Shown: positions 1 to 10,452, counted from the stretch's first letter. The stretch: 64,000 nt of DNA from Cladorhizidae sp. MBARI D1340-BT2 (GCA_028752905.1 JAQNBH010000002.1:17084430-17148429); one strand, 5' to 3'. The notes: generated by a model from the sequence alone, not told the origin. Translations and numbers: made by a program.

Positions 1-125
1 TAAACTTGGACTAAACTAATAAAAGGCCGTATTACCCTTAAACTAACTAATTAACTAATAAAAGGCCGGAATAAAAGGCCGGAATAAAAGGCCGGAATAA
101 AAGGCCGTATTACCCTTCGTAAGAA
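1..125. repeat. short tandem repeat, AATAAAAGGCCGG-type
   Basis: The motif ACTAATAAAAGGCCG and its 13-bp derivative AATAAAAGGCCGG recur several times in the first 125 bases. The array may continue to the left of the window. Confidence 0.7.
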
Positions 126-1150
126 CTAATAAACTCGGACTTAAGAGCATGAATTTCAGGTTGATTATTGACAAAGCCATTGTGAAATGTTTGTCAATAT
201 TTCTCTCACACACACACACACAATTCTCCTCTTCTGCCAGTGCAGGATACAGTCATCATCATCTCCAGCATGATAAAGCCAAACCGAGCATTCATGGCAA
301 ATATACTGGGTCAGCACATTGTGCACAGAGGGCCTGATTGTTCTTTTAGGAAGAATTCCTCGTGAAATGATCTTACTACAATAAAAATTCTAAGTACTGT
401 GCAAAGCTATTTCTGTTGAAGATTTCAGATAGCTCTTTTCATTATCTGTACCATACTCATACCTGTGACTTCAGAGTATACTTCAGAGTATACCCACTGC
501 ATATTGTTCTAGATTAGCGTCATTCTTTTTTCTGCACAAGCAGCATATTCTCACATACCCACGCAGCCAATTCTTCCTTTTCTCGTGACATTTCTGATTT
601 AAAAAGCCCCATTATTTGAGACAGGTGTGCTGTTCCTAATGTTTATAGTGAATGTACTGTGAATACATACTACAGGATTAATACATAAGATAGATACATA
701 AGCACGCAGGGCAATACTAGAAATGAATGAAAGGCATTGTAGCGAGTGAAGGTGAATGTATATAGCATGATTACAAATACTTAATTCCTAGCATTATTGC
801 TCTAATGCCAAGCCTTTAGAAGATCACATTGCTCCAGGTATTCTCCTAGCCAGGTATGGCTCTAGGCACATCACTATACATACACTGTTCTCTAAACTAC
901 TGATGTCATATGATTGCATTGCTTGGATTGTTAAATGTAGAAATAGTTAAGAATCATTCCTTACAGATTGCAAACTGGTGAAGGTAGTTGCGAGAAGCCC
1001 GCACAATATTGAGCAAGACAATCATTATCTGTGATAATTACTTCCACTCAATGCAGTTGATATAATAACTATAATCATCTCAATAATCAACTTCAAATTG
1101 TATTCACTCGACGTTTCGACTAGGGATGCTCTAGCCTTGAGATGCTAAGG
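126..1150. other. no gene recognised
   Basis: AT-rich sequence with a short CA run near 208-222. I see no coding pattern, RNA gene or clear mobile element apart from the hammerhead-like motif listed separately at 1112-1145. Confidence 0.5.
1112..1145 (-). ncRNA. degenerate hammerhead-ribozyme-like motif
   Basis: On the minus strand, GGCTAGAGC...CTAGTC followed by GAAAC matches stem II and the GAAA box of a hammerhead ribozyme. The CTGATGA box is mutated here. The same segment is better preserved at 38421-38452. Hammerheads of this kind are known from Penelope-like retroelements, so this is probably a decayed element end. It is unlikely to be catalytic. Confidence 0.35.
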
Positions 1151-1560
1151 CTCGTGTGAACCGTGAGCTATCCACCATGTGCCTTCATTCCCTGGTATGG
1201 AAATTTTGCCCCAAGGTGTTTTTCCTAGGTGCAAACTCTGTCAAGTATGGGTGTGCACTGGGTATAGCACACTTTAATAATGGTGCATCTCCTTTTTATG
1301 GCATTGTTGAAGCTTTAGGTTGCAAGCCTATCTGCAATGTTTTACACTTTTTACAGTTAGGATAAGACCAGAATATCCCGCAGCGAATACAAGAGATCAA
1401 AATTATTGCAAAAAAAGTGTAGAAAAAGACGTTAGGGTTTAGATCAGTACCAGGAAGAAGAAGGTACTATGTACACAGCTGGAATGTTTGGAATTGATAC
1501 CACTGACACTACTAGAGTATATACTCCTCCACCAAAAAAGCAAAAAACATCTGAGTATAT
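1150..1560 (+). pseudogene. remnant of Mutator-like transposase C-terminal region (tentative)
   Basis: Plus-strand translation from 1156 gives CLHSLVWKFCPKVFF followed by a segment about a single-copy-like fold (ALGIAHFNNGASP). After several stops it continues near 1444 with an acidic stretch, TMYTAGMF and a proline/lysine tail. That order resembles the C-terminal part of the large Mutator-like proteins common in cnidarian and sponge genomes. In-frame stops after LQLG and in the basic stretch show that it is not functional. The family assignment rests on remembered motifs only and is uncertain. Confidence 0.35.
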
Positions 1561-2205
1561 AAATATGAGCAATGCCTTGTTAGTACTGTTTGAGGAATGT
1601 TTTGTGTTTGCACTATAATTATATATGCTGAACAAGTAAATACAAAGTTGTATATCATAATCTTGTAATGATATATTATAATATGCATTTATTTGTTAAC
1701 TGAACTTTAACCCTGATTATCTCAATATGCCATTTTTTGCACTGGGGCAAGGATTTTTGGGGAATAAAAAACCCTCCATGTTACCCTCCATGTTATATAT
1801 AATATTATTCTGAATCCTCTCATTGACTTCAGTGTTGACGGACAAGACCTCTTGGAAGTAGAAATTAAAAAAATACTTACCAGGAGTCGGTCTGAAGGAA
1901 GATACAAAGTATTTTAAAATGTGGATATGGCTAGTTGCTATAGCGATGACCACGGCTATATACCATAATTAGAACATTTTATCTTGGGCCAGTCCTAACT
2001 ATTGTCTATCTACTACCAAGTCAATAATATTTTGTATTTTGCATTAAGAAGGATGTTATAAGGAAGTGTGCAATGACATTAAATTAAAAATCACTTTGAA
2101 GGTGTTCATCAGTCAGTTTCCTAAATTTAAGAGGAAAACAATAAAGCAAACAAGAGTTAGTTGGGGGGGTTTAAGCGTAAAAGCACCATTTTGGGTTGGA
2201 TATAT
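1561..2205. other. AT-rich sequence, no gene recognised
   Basis: Short open stretches on the minus strand (around 1720-1950) show no recognisable domain and a base composition like the surroundings. Nothing else was identified. Confidence 0.5.
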
Positions 2206-2373
2206 TTATATTATAAAAGCAAACAAAATAATATTAATAAAATAATATATAAATAAATAAAACAACAATAAATGAATATATATTATTTTAATAATAAAAT
2301 AATAAATAAAAATAATAATAGTAATAATAGTAGTAGTAGTAACAACAACAATAATAGTAGTAGTAGTAGTATT

Positions 2374-2433
<60 letters not shown>

Positions 2434-2472
2434 TAATAACAACAACAACAATAATAATAATAAATAAAATAA
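2206..2472. repeat. AAT/AAC trinucleotide-rich microsatellite
   Basis: Long (AAT)n interspersed with AAC and AGT triplets. It directly abuts the 3' end of the minus-strand Penelope-like fragment at 2485. Confidence 0.9.
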
Positions 2473-2484
2473 GAGTAATTTTGG

Positions 2485-2772
2485 TGGTGGCTTCAAGTTC
2501 AGGCTATTCAGAGTAGCTCCCCAGCAGCCTGGCAAGTCCATTTCACGGTATCCATTGAACCGCTCACACTTTAATGCTAGGCTGATATGCAATGCCTCCT
2601 TCACTAGCTCTGTCTTGTGGCCTGGTCCAAGATGGTGGCTTCCTCCCACAAAATAGGATGTCCATTATCCCATGCATACTCAGCAATTGAAGACTTCTCT
2701 TTTTACAAGCATCTTGATGTTCTTTCACTCTGGTCTCCAGTCTTCTGATGGTCTCCCATGTAGTACTTCCTG
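2485..2772 (-). mobile_element. Penelope-like element fragment, GIY-YIG end, inverted copy
   Basis: The reverse complement of this segment closely matches the 3' end of the plus-strand element at about 3525-3825, including the codons for the GIY-YIG endonuclease region and the tail that reads LKSLNLK. It is 5' truncated at about 2772, just before the oppositely oriented reverse-transcriptase fragment begins. Together they form an inverted pair. Several small deletions break the frame. Confidence 0.8.
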
Positions 2773-2799
2773 AAATCCACCTACTTCAGGTCAAGAAAA

Positions 2800-3822
2800 A
2801 TAGTAAGAGCCGAAAGAGGGCGCAGCAATGGGCTCTCCAGTATCTGCAGTGGTAGCCAACCTTTATATGGAATTCTTTGAGGAATTGGCACTCACAATTG
2901 CCCCACTGAAGCCAAGGGTTTGGAAGAGATACGTGGATGATACCTTCTGCATTGTGAAGAAGGGAAGTGAGCAGGAGTTGATGGACCATCTGAACAACAT
3001 CAGGCCATCCATAAACTTTACCATGGAGCTTGAAGTGGACGGATCGTTGCCCTTTCTGGACTGCCACCTACACAGGAAGGCTAACTGCAATCATTTACAG
3101 AAAATCACGCACACCAACCGGTACCTTGATTATAGATCACATCATCCTATCCACGTCAGAAGAGGAGTGGTGTATGATAGAGCCAGAAGAGTTGTGACTG
3201 GAGGACCTTTGGATGTAAGAACATCATTTGAACAAGGTCTTTATAGAAAACGGTTATCCGCAAGCCTTCAGCAACCTTTCTTCTGCAGATACTTCTAAAC
3301 GCAGAAAGGAAGACGAGTACACCAGTACAGGCAATGAGGGGTGTAAAAAGAAAGATCCTATGAATGCAGCAGGGATGAATGAAGACATCAGGAGGGTCTG
3401 CAGGAAGTTCAGTTGTCTTCCGATCGGGAAGAACTCTGAGGACACAACTGAGCAGAGTGAAGGATGTTTTACCAGCACTCATCTGTTGTGTACCACATCC
3501 CTTGTAGGTGTGGAAAATACTACATAGGGGAGACCATCAGAAGACTGGAGACCAGAGTGAAGGAACATCAAGATGCCTGTAGAAAGTGTAATAAAGAGAA
3601 GTTTGCAATTGCTGAGCATGCATGGGATAATGGACATCCTATTTTGTGGGAGGAAGCCACCATCTTGGATAACGCCAGAAGACAGAAGGAACTGCTAGTG
3701 AAGGAGGCATTGCTAGTACCAAAGTGTGAGCGGTTCAATCGAGACCGTAGAATGGACTTCTTGCCGGGCTGCTGGGGAGCCACTCTCAAGAGCCTGAACT
3801 TGAAGCCACAACCACCATAATT
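2800..3822 (+). mobile_element. Penelope-like retroelement, 5' truncated, frameshifted (RT + GIY-YIG)
   Basis: The first part (2828-3298) encodes the C-terminal half of a reverse transcriptase, with GSPVSAVVANLYME and the catalytic YVDDT box, followed by LPFLDCHLHR. The linker continues in another frame (3228-3527). The last part (3464-3820) encodes a GIY-YIG nuclease with VVYHIPCRCGKYYIGET, an arginine-rich helix and H-rich segments. RT plus C-terminal GIY-YIG is the hallmark of endonuclease-positive Penelope-like elements. At least two frameshifts and the missing N-terminal RT half make it dead. The 3' end abuts an ATT microsatellite. Confidence 0.88.
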
Positions 3823-3827
3823 ACTCT

Positions 3828-4257
<430 letters not shown>

Positions 4258-4700
4258 GACTCAGCCATACTGTGCAGAACATTGAAGTAATAATAAATAA
4301 GGGGGAACTTGGGTTCAGACTCAGCCACACTGTGCAGAACATTGAAGTAATAATAAATAAGGGGGAACTTGGGTTCAGACTCGGCCACACTGTGCAGAAC
4401 ATTGAAGTAATAATAAATAAGGGGGAACTTGGGTTCAGACTCGGCCACACTGTGCAGAACATTGAAGTAATAATAAATAAGGGGGAACTTGGGTTCAGAC
4501 TCGGCCACACTGTGCAGAACATTGAAGTAATAATAAATAAGGGGGAACTTGGGTTCAGACTCGGCCACACTGTGCAGAACATTGAAGTATTAATAAATAA
4601 GGGGGAACTTAGGTACAGCACACTGTGCAGAACATTGAAGCAATAATAAATAAGGGGGAAATTAGGTTCAGACTCGGCCATACCGTGCAGAACATTGAAG
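4258..4700. repeat. 60-bp minisatellite, about 7 copies
   Basis: The unit begins GACTCGGCCACACTGTGCAG and repeats with a period of exactly 60 bp. Five internal copies are almost identical and the last two are shortened and diverged. Because 60 is a multiple of three, all frames stay open, which produces spurious repetitive ORFs on both strands. Confidence 0.97.
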
Positions 4701-4928
4701 CAAGCACCATGGAAACTGACCAGTCTGGCATGTGTAAGCATTACCATGGTGTTACTACATGTATCAATAATCAATTAATCATAGGCGACTGCTAAAGCCA
4801 CAGTACAACTCAATAGCAATAAGCCCCGCCCTGACATGGGCCCTGGCAGACGGAACTTCCAGGTCAGACAATAGAGCAGTTGTAAATCCTGTCCTTCTTG
4901 CTATTTCTGCAGTGCAAAATGTGGGAAG
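4701..4928. other. upstream flank of the hAT-derived pseudogene
   Basis: No coding pattern. It may contain the old promoter of the gene starting at 4929, but I see no TATA box. Confidence 0.4.
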
Positions 4929-5402
4929 ATGAGTTTGAATGCAAGACAGAAGTGGCTCAGGGTACTGAATTCCGAAGTGGGTTTCCCCCTGAAGTTCCTT
5001 GCTGACAAGACCTGCTATTGTAAACTCTGTGAGACATCGTTCAACGCCCGTCAAAAGTCTGAACTTCAACAGCATCTCAAATCGGGAAAACATGAACAGA
5101 ACTCCAAACTGATAGACAAGAGAACTGCTTCACGGGCACAGCTTGAGGAAGTCATTCATGGAAAGCCCAGGAAGCAGAGGTCAAGGTCAAGCATCCTTGG
5201 AAAGCAGCTTTGTGAAGCATTCTAGGCTCCAGATATACCATGGATCTAGTTGGAGGTCCCAAAACTGTGCAATTATCGGGGTGAAGATTCCTAAACAAAC
5301 CTTCACCGGGTCTACATGGAGGAGTGCTACTTGGAGGCAATGGAGACCAATCTGAAGGATTCACCAATCTGGGTTGGAACCGATGAAACTACCGACACCT
5401 TG

Positions 5403-5417
5403 CAGGGTTGTATACAG
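5403..5417 (+). repeat. left terminal inverted repeat of hAT element
   Basis: CAGGGTTGTATACAG pairs with the inverted right end at 8825-8839 with four mismatches. It is followed by AAGGGGGGGGCGA (5428-5440) and a second G-run motif (5460-5471). Confidence 0.85.
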
Positions 5418-5807
5418 AAATTTTGCCAAGGGGGGGGCGAACTTGAGATATGGAAAAATAAGGGGGGGCGGAGAGCCTGGATGGTGCGGAAAGGGGACGT
5501 GCACCCTGGGCTTCCGCGTGGAGTACGAAAGTGTTTTACCCACAGGTATTTTTGCAGTACTAACTGTATATATAGCTGCTACTTATGATGGCATGCACTT
5601 TTTCTAAAATCTTTAGTACAACATTCCATCTTAAATATTTGCTGAAGTTGCATGCTACGGCAATCAGCATATATAGATTAGATATAGTCACTTGTCACTC
5701 GTATAATGGAGGTGGGCTTTTGTGAAATCGAATTATGTTGCATTCCATGCATTTTCTTACAAAATCATGGACAACAGGTTTCATACACAATTTTTCTCTA
5801 GTTCTCT

Positions 5808-5931
5808 AGGGGGGGGGGGGGGGGGGGTGGAAATGGTTGGTCACTTGGTGCCCTAATTTTTGTTAATATTTTCTTAACATGTTCATAAGTCGTAAAAGGG
5901 GGGTCTGGGGGGAAGATCCCCCCATATTTTT
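5808..5931. repeat. poly-G tract and G/C-run hairpin in hAT 5' region
   Basis: An uninterrupted run of about 20 G starts near 5809. A GGGGGG...CCCCCC hairpin with GGGGGGAAGATCCCCCC lies near 5910-5927. These are non-coding and internal to the element. Confidence 0.8.
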
Positions 5932-6071
5932 TTTTGCTTTTACAATGTCTGAGGATAGCTATTTTGACTGACTACCAATGGCATTATGCTATACCGAACT
6001 ATGGCTAGACTGTATATATTTCTCATGATATTGTAGCTGCTTGGAAAAAGGAGAGCATGTGTCATGACACG

Positions 6072-6448
6072 ATGACATCACACACCACCACGTGCTCTCC
6101 TTTGTAGGTTTGTCACTTCTTTTGTTTCTCCTTCTTTCCCACTCCCTCTCTCTCAGTATTTTTAACTCAGTCCATTATGTCATGGTCTTCAAGTCTAATC
6201 TTAGACATGATGTCATCACACGCCACCACGTGTTCTCCTTTGTAGGTTTGTCACTTCTTCAGTTCCCTCCTTCTTTCCCACTCTCTCTCAGTATTTTTAA
6301 CTCAGTCCATTATGTCATGGTCTTAAAGTCATCACACACCACCACGTGTTCTCCTTTGTAGGTTTGTCACTTCTTCAGTTCCCTCCTTCTTTCCCACTCT
6401 CTCTCAGTATTTTTAACTCAGTCCATTATGTCATGGTCTTAAAGTCTC
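6072..6448 (+). promoter_or_regulatory. triplicated promoter-proximal module with CACGTG E-boxes
   Basis: Three tandem copies (about 138, 116 and 108 bp) share CACCACGTG, then CTCCTTTGTAGGTTTGTCAC, a pyrimidine-rich stretch, and TTTTTAACTCAGTCCATTATG. Each has one palindromic CACGTG (6089-6094, 6227-6232, 6343-6348). The module ends directly before the TATA box of the transposase gene, so it is probably its upstream regulatory region. The role is inferred from position. Confidence 0.6.
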
Positions 6449-6456
6449 TATAAAAG
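6449..6456 (+). promoter_or_regulatory. TATA box of the hAT transposase gene
   Basis: TATAAAAG lies 34 bases before the ATG at 6490. A start about 30 bases downstream of the box would leave a very short 5' leader. Confidence 0.6.
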
Positions 6457-6489
6457 AAACCTTACTAGCTGATTTCTCTTCATATTAAT

Positions 6490-8676
6490 ATGGATATTCG
6501 CTCATACTTTGCAAGTACTTCTCAAGCCTCTTCTCATGCTAATAGCAGCGATAGCGAAGATAGCAGAACAGATAGCTCTGAGCATGTCGAGGCATCTAGT
6601 CCTAGCCTTAGTCCTCCACCTTCAAAGAAAAGCAAGCAAAACAAACACCGCTCTTCTGTATCCACGAAGAGAAAATACTCTAAGAGCTGGGAGAAAGATT
6701 TCAGTTGGCTCTATTATGACGAGGATAGCGATGGTGCCTTTTGCAAGGTTTGCAAGCAATCTGGTCTGCAGCGTACTGGAGGAGTGTGGGTCACACAACC
6801 TTGCAGAAATTGGAAGAAAGCTGTTGAAAAAATGAAAGCTCATGCAAGAAGTGACTTCCATATCCATGCAACTCAAGCTCTTTTTGCAGCTAAAGGAGCA
6901 GCCAAAGGTGGAACAGTTGTACAGCAACTCCAGAATGTTTTAGCTCGCAAAAGAGCTCAGAACAGAGCTGCAGTGAAGTGCCTGATCCTACTCACTCATT
7001 TTCTTACGAAAGAACAAGTTGCACATTCGACAAAATTTGAGAAGCTGGTTGACGTGGTGGTTCGATGTGGCAGCCAACATTTGAAGCAATTCTTAGAAAC
7101 TGCACCAAGAAATGCTGTGTACACATCAAGAGTGGCTGTGGTTGAATTCATCGAATCATTGGGGACATGGGTGGAGGAGTCGATTCTGAAGCGACTTCAA
7201 AAGGCACCTATGTACAGCCTCATGGCAGATGAGTGCACAGATGTCACCAACGTAGAAGAATTGTCTGTGTTTTGCCGCTGGGAGGAAGATGGTGTACCAG
7301 TAGAGTGCTTTCTGGAGCTTATTCCATTGAAGAAGGCTGATGCAGAGACCATCTATTCTAATCTCATCGATTGTTTAAAGAAGAAAGGTCTACAAGTCGG
7401 AAGAATAGTTGGATTGGGATTTGATGGAGCTGCAACTTTTTCTGGACGAAAGACCGGGGTTCAGGCACGTATCAAGAAACATACTCCTCACGCTCTGTTT
7501 ATACACTGCCACTGTCACTTACTGCAGTTGGCTTGTGTGCAAGCTGCCAATAAAACTCCTGGAATTGCTCATGTTTACAGAACATTGACTACTCTTAGGA
7601 AGCATTTTCGCAATTCCCCCAAGCGAGCAGAGTGTCTGAAGGAGGTACAGCACGTTCTTGAACTTCCAGAAATGAAAGTGATCAAGCCATCTGACACACG
7701 CTGGCTGGCACATGAAAGGTGTGTCAAAGCTGTCAAAGCAAGTTATTCTGCAATTGTAATCACCATTGGGAACATCTACGAGACGTCCCACGAGCCAGAA
7801 GCTCTTGGAATCCATGGTGCCCTCTGCAAATTGTCTACGATTGCAGCTATATATTTGCTTGATTTCACTCTACCACAAGTAGCCAAGCTCAGCAAAGCAC
7901 TTCAGGCAGAGCAGCTTGACCTCTCGTTGATATCATTCCTTGTTGATGCTACTGTTAAATCCTTGGATGATGCAGTTTTGCCTGGAGCGAACTGGGTGTT
8001 GGAGCTTCTTGAAAACGTTGAAGACTTGAAGTCATCTACAAAGGTGTCTATTGACGCTGATAAAATACTTTCGTTCCAGAATGTTGTTGGTAAGCCTTTT
8101 GTTGCTGATTTAAAGGCCAACATAACAAGCCGATTTTCTTCATCCAACGCTGTTGTATCAGCATTGTCTATATTCGATCCACGGAAAGTTCCAAAACCAG
8201 ATTCAGTATCTTTTCCCACTTATGGAGACACGTCTGTTGAGAAACTGATTGCTCACTATGGAGAAGATAGAGATGCAGAAACATTGGATGGAGAAGAAAC
8301 AGTGAAGACAGCCATGATTTCCACTGAAATACTTACAGAGTGGAAAACATTCCGCCAGCTGTTAGTCAAGCAACCACGGGATACTACTGCATCACAGCTG
8401 AAAGAACTTGTTTCAAACGACATGCTCAAGGCCATGTTTCCCAATTTGCACAAGATTGCCTCCATCTGCTTATCGATTCCAGTTTCTACTGCTTCTGTGG
8501 AGAGAAGCTTCTCACAGATGAAGATGATCAAGACTCGTTTGCGTAATTCTCTAAGTGACTGCAGCCTTTCTCACCTTATGAGGATTGCTATAGAGGCACC
8601 AGAAGTACTCTCTGAGAGCGACCTTGAAGAGATTGTGGACGTATGGCAGAGAAAACCAAGAAGAACCTCAGTTTGA
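6490..8676 (+). CDS. hAT-family transposase, intact frame (728 aa)
   Basis: Excises and reinserts the element by binding its inverted ends. Residues 1-60 are serine-rich with a basic patch (PPSKKSKQNKHR) that could be a nuclear signal. A BED/TTF-like zinc finger follows (C85, C88, H118, H124). The RNase H-like core shows MADECTD (D247), GFDGAATFSG (D312), the CHCH cluster HCHCHLLQLAC (339-349) and DTRW (402-405). The C-terminal hAT dimerisation region has VSTASVERSFSQMK with the predicted catalytic E671. All hAT landmarks are present with no internal stop in 728 codons, so the protein may be functional or only recently inactive. The start is the first ATG after the TATA box, in good context (AATATGG). 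The sequence is closer to the ZMYM/DUF4371-type hAT proteins than to Ac or hobo; that is a judgement from motifs. Confidence 0.92.
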   Translation: MDIRSYFASTSQASSHANSSDSEDSRTDSSEHVEASSPSLSPPPSKKSKQNKHRSSVSTKRKYSKSWEKDFSWLYYDEDSDGAFCKVCKQSGLQRTGGVWVTQPCRNWKKAVEKMKAHARSDFHIHATQALFAAKGAAKGGTVVQQLQNVLARKRAQNRAAVKCLILLTHFLTKEQVAHSTKFEKLVDVVVRCGSQHLKQFLETAPRNAVYTSRVAVVEFIESLGTWVEESILKRLQKAPMYSLMADECTDVTNVEELSVFCRWEEDGVPVECFLELIPLKKADAETIYSNLIDCLKKKGLQVGRIVGLGFDGAATFSGRKTGVQARIKKHTPHALFIHCHCHLLQLACVQAANKTPGIAHVYRTLTTLRKHFRNSPKRAECLKEVQHVLELPEMKVIKPSDTRWLAHERCVKAVKASYSAIVITIGNIYETSHEPEALGIHGALCKLSTIAAIYLLDFTLPQVAKLSKALQAEQLDLSLISFLVDATVKSLDDAVLPGANWVLELLENVEDLKSSTKVSIDADKILSFQNVVGKPFVADLKANITSRFSSSNAVVSALSIFDPRKVPKPDSVSFPTYGDTSVEKLIAHYGEDRDAETLDGEETVKTAMISTEILTEWKTFRQLLVKQPRDTTASQLKELVSNDMLKAMFPNLHKIASICLSIPVSTASVERSFSQMKMIKTRLRNSLSDCSLSHLMRIAIEAPEVLSESDLEEIVDVWQRKPRRTSV

Positions 8677-8839
8677 CATTCCTATCATTTGAACCTGATA
8701 TCATAAGCTTATTACACCTTTCTTGTATTACACCTTTCTTGACATTATTTAAAAAAATATCTCTAATTTCAAGGGGGGGGCGAGAATGATACAAGGGGGG
8801 GCGAATGCCCCCCCCCGCCCCCCCCTAAATACACCCCTG
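8677..8839 (+). other. hAT element 3' end with subterminal G/C motifs and right inverted repeat
   Basis: Two copies of AAGGGGGGGCGA-type motif (8771-8783 and 8793-8804) face the same way as those near the left end. A C-rich run and the terminal repeat ending in ACACCCCTG follow. A short dyad-free AT stretch precedes them. No clear AATAAA was seen before the end. Confidence 0.75.
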
Positions 8840-9856
8840 CCTTGGGAAGATATGTTGCAAACATTCTTATTGGAAAACTTGACCATGCCGAATTCCATGC
8901 TCCCTACCTTGTGGACTGCACATTTCAGGAGAAGACAGATTCGTCAACCATTGCTCGCCTGGTGAACGACACTTTGAGGATGCTGTGGCCTAATTTTGAC
9001 CCCTCGCTTCTCAAGATCTTCCACACAGATTCGGTCGCCTACATGTTGAAGGCAGGAAGGAACCACAAGGTTTTCTACCCAGATATGCTACACATCACCT
9101 GCTTCGCTCATGCCATCCACAGAGTTTGTGAAATGGTGAGGGAAATGTTCAGGGATGTGAACGACATCATTGCAACTGTCAAAAACATGTTCCTCAACGC
9201 TCCTTCTCGAGTTCTTGTGTGGAAAGAAAACCTCCCTAACCTTCTTCTCCCACCAGAGCCAGTTCTGACAAGGTGGGGAACCTGGATCCAGGCTGCTCTG
9301 TTCTACGCTCAGAACCTTGAGTCCATCAAGGGGATCATTGAGAGGCTTGACCCCAAAGAAGCAAGGTCAATCAAAAGGGCCCAAGAATTGATGCAGAATC
9401 GCCAGCTGGTTTCAGATCTTGCCTTCATCCAGGCAAACTTGTATTTCCTTCCGTCTCTCCTGACAAAACTGGAAGAAGCTGGCCTCACTCTCGGAAGGGC
9501 TTTTGAGCTGATGGATCAGGCAGAGGAAAAGATCAAGAGCATCGGTGCTGACAGGTGAAAAGCTCTCCAGGACAAGTTCAAGGCAGTCATGGGGAGGAAC
9601 CCAGACGTTTAGAAACTTCGAGCAGTTGCAGGAGTCCTGGGTGTGGCTGAGGGCGAGCTTCCTGAAGGAATCAGTGCAAGAGATGATGCCTCTCTCAAGT
9701 ATTGCCCAACTGCGAGTGTGGATGTTGAGAGATCGTTTTCTGTCTACTAGAACGTTCTGACTGACAGAAGGCAGTCCCTGATGAAGGAAAACCTAAAATT
9801 GATTATGGTAACCTATTCCCGTGATAATTGAGCACAAATGTATGCCGAATTTGACA

Positions 9857-9862
9857 ATAAAT
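9857..9862 (+). promoter_or_regulatory. polyadenylation signal of the host hAT-like pseudogene
   Basis: AATAAA about 65 bases after the last recognisable codons (LKLIMVTYSR-like, ending near 9826). Confidence 0.45.
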
Positions 9863-10452
9863 TCAGATGAAAAGGTTTTCCTGTAATACTTGGCCAGCTA
9901 ATTTTTAATGCGGTTTCTCAAAATAAAATTGAAAATAAAACTGCAATAAAAAAAATTGTTTTTCGATCACATATTTGGCCATTTCAATTACATATTTCGG
10001 GGGGGAAATCACGTTTTCCCTAATCCGACCAATTAGTAATGAGCTTTTTAATGAGCTTTTTAATATCAACTTTGACATCGTCATTAATACTGGTAAAGTG
10101 CATATTTTTGCACACACATTTTTGGGTTGTACTGGCCATACAAGTCATATGATATATATATTTATTAAGAATATTGAGTGTTGAGGAAATCCACACATAA
10201 TTTTTTTAAAATAATATATTTTACTTCTATCCTTCCTCTACCTAAATACACTTGCTTTTGAGAGAGCACTAGCACACTTGCTGTTAGGAAAAATAGTATT
10301 ATAAAATATGATGTGCACATAACAACTTTAGTAGCATGTGGTGAAGATAAGCAGGAGCATGGTTAGTGATGGTGAAATAAGCAGAACATAGTTGAAAGTG
10401 TTAGGAGAGAGATTCACTTTGGAGAGATCAGAAATATTACTCGAGAGCGATG
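9863..10452. other. intergenic, AT-rich, no gene recognised
   Basis: No conserved coding pattern. TTTATT at 10161-10166 reads AATAAA on the minus strand, 287 bases past the NLR stop codon, and is a possible polyadenylation signal for that gene. Confidence 0.45.

Larger units (their letters stand above)
5403..8839 (+). mobile_element. complete hAT-superfamily DNA transposon (3437 bp)
   Basis: The left end reads CAGGGTTGTATACAG. The right end, reverse-complemented, reads CAGGGGTGTATTTAG, so 11 of the 15 terminal bases agree. CAGGG is the usual hAT start. The target duplication CCTTG lies at 5398-5402 and 8840-8844. Inside are G-rich subterminal motifs at both ends, a threefold promoter-proximal repeat, a TATA box and one uninterrupted transposase frame. 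Most hAT elements duplicate 8 bp; 5-bp duplications are reported only for some branches. The duplication is certain here because it lies inside a readable coding frame. Confidence 0.9.
4929..9830 (+). pseudogene. hAT-family transposase-like gene, interrupted by another hAT element
   Basis: The 5' part (4929-5402) begins with a C2H2-like finger (CYCKLC...HLKSGKH) as in CGGBP1-like and hAT proteins. It shifts frame near 5225 and reaches the hAT motif WVGTDETTDT. The 3' part (8840-9558) continues exactly with LGRYVANILIGKL, then an RNase H-like core with CFAHAIHRVC and LTRWGTW. After stops at 9558 and about 9610 the dimerisation motif ASVDVERSFSVY appears (about 9708-9750), again with a stop. 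The two halves rejoin perfectly once the insertion 5403-8839 and one 5-bp duplicate are disregarded. Multiple stops and frameshifts make it a pseudogene. Confidence 0.85.

Noticed and set aside
2206..2649. 147-residue minus ORF with poly-isoleucine
   Set aside because: Read-through of the AAT microsatellite joined to a Penelope-like fragment.
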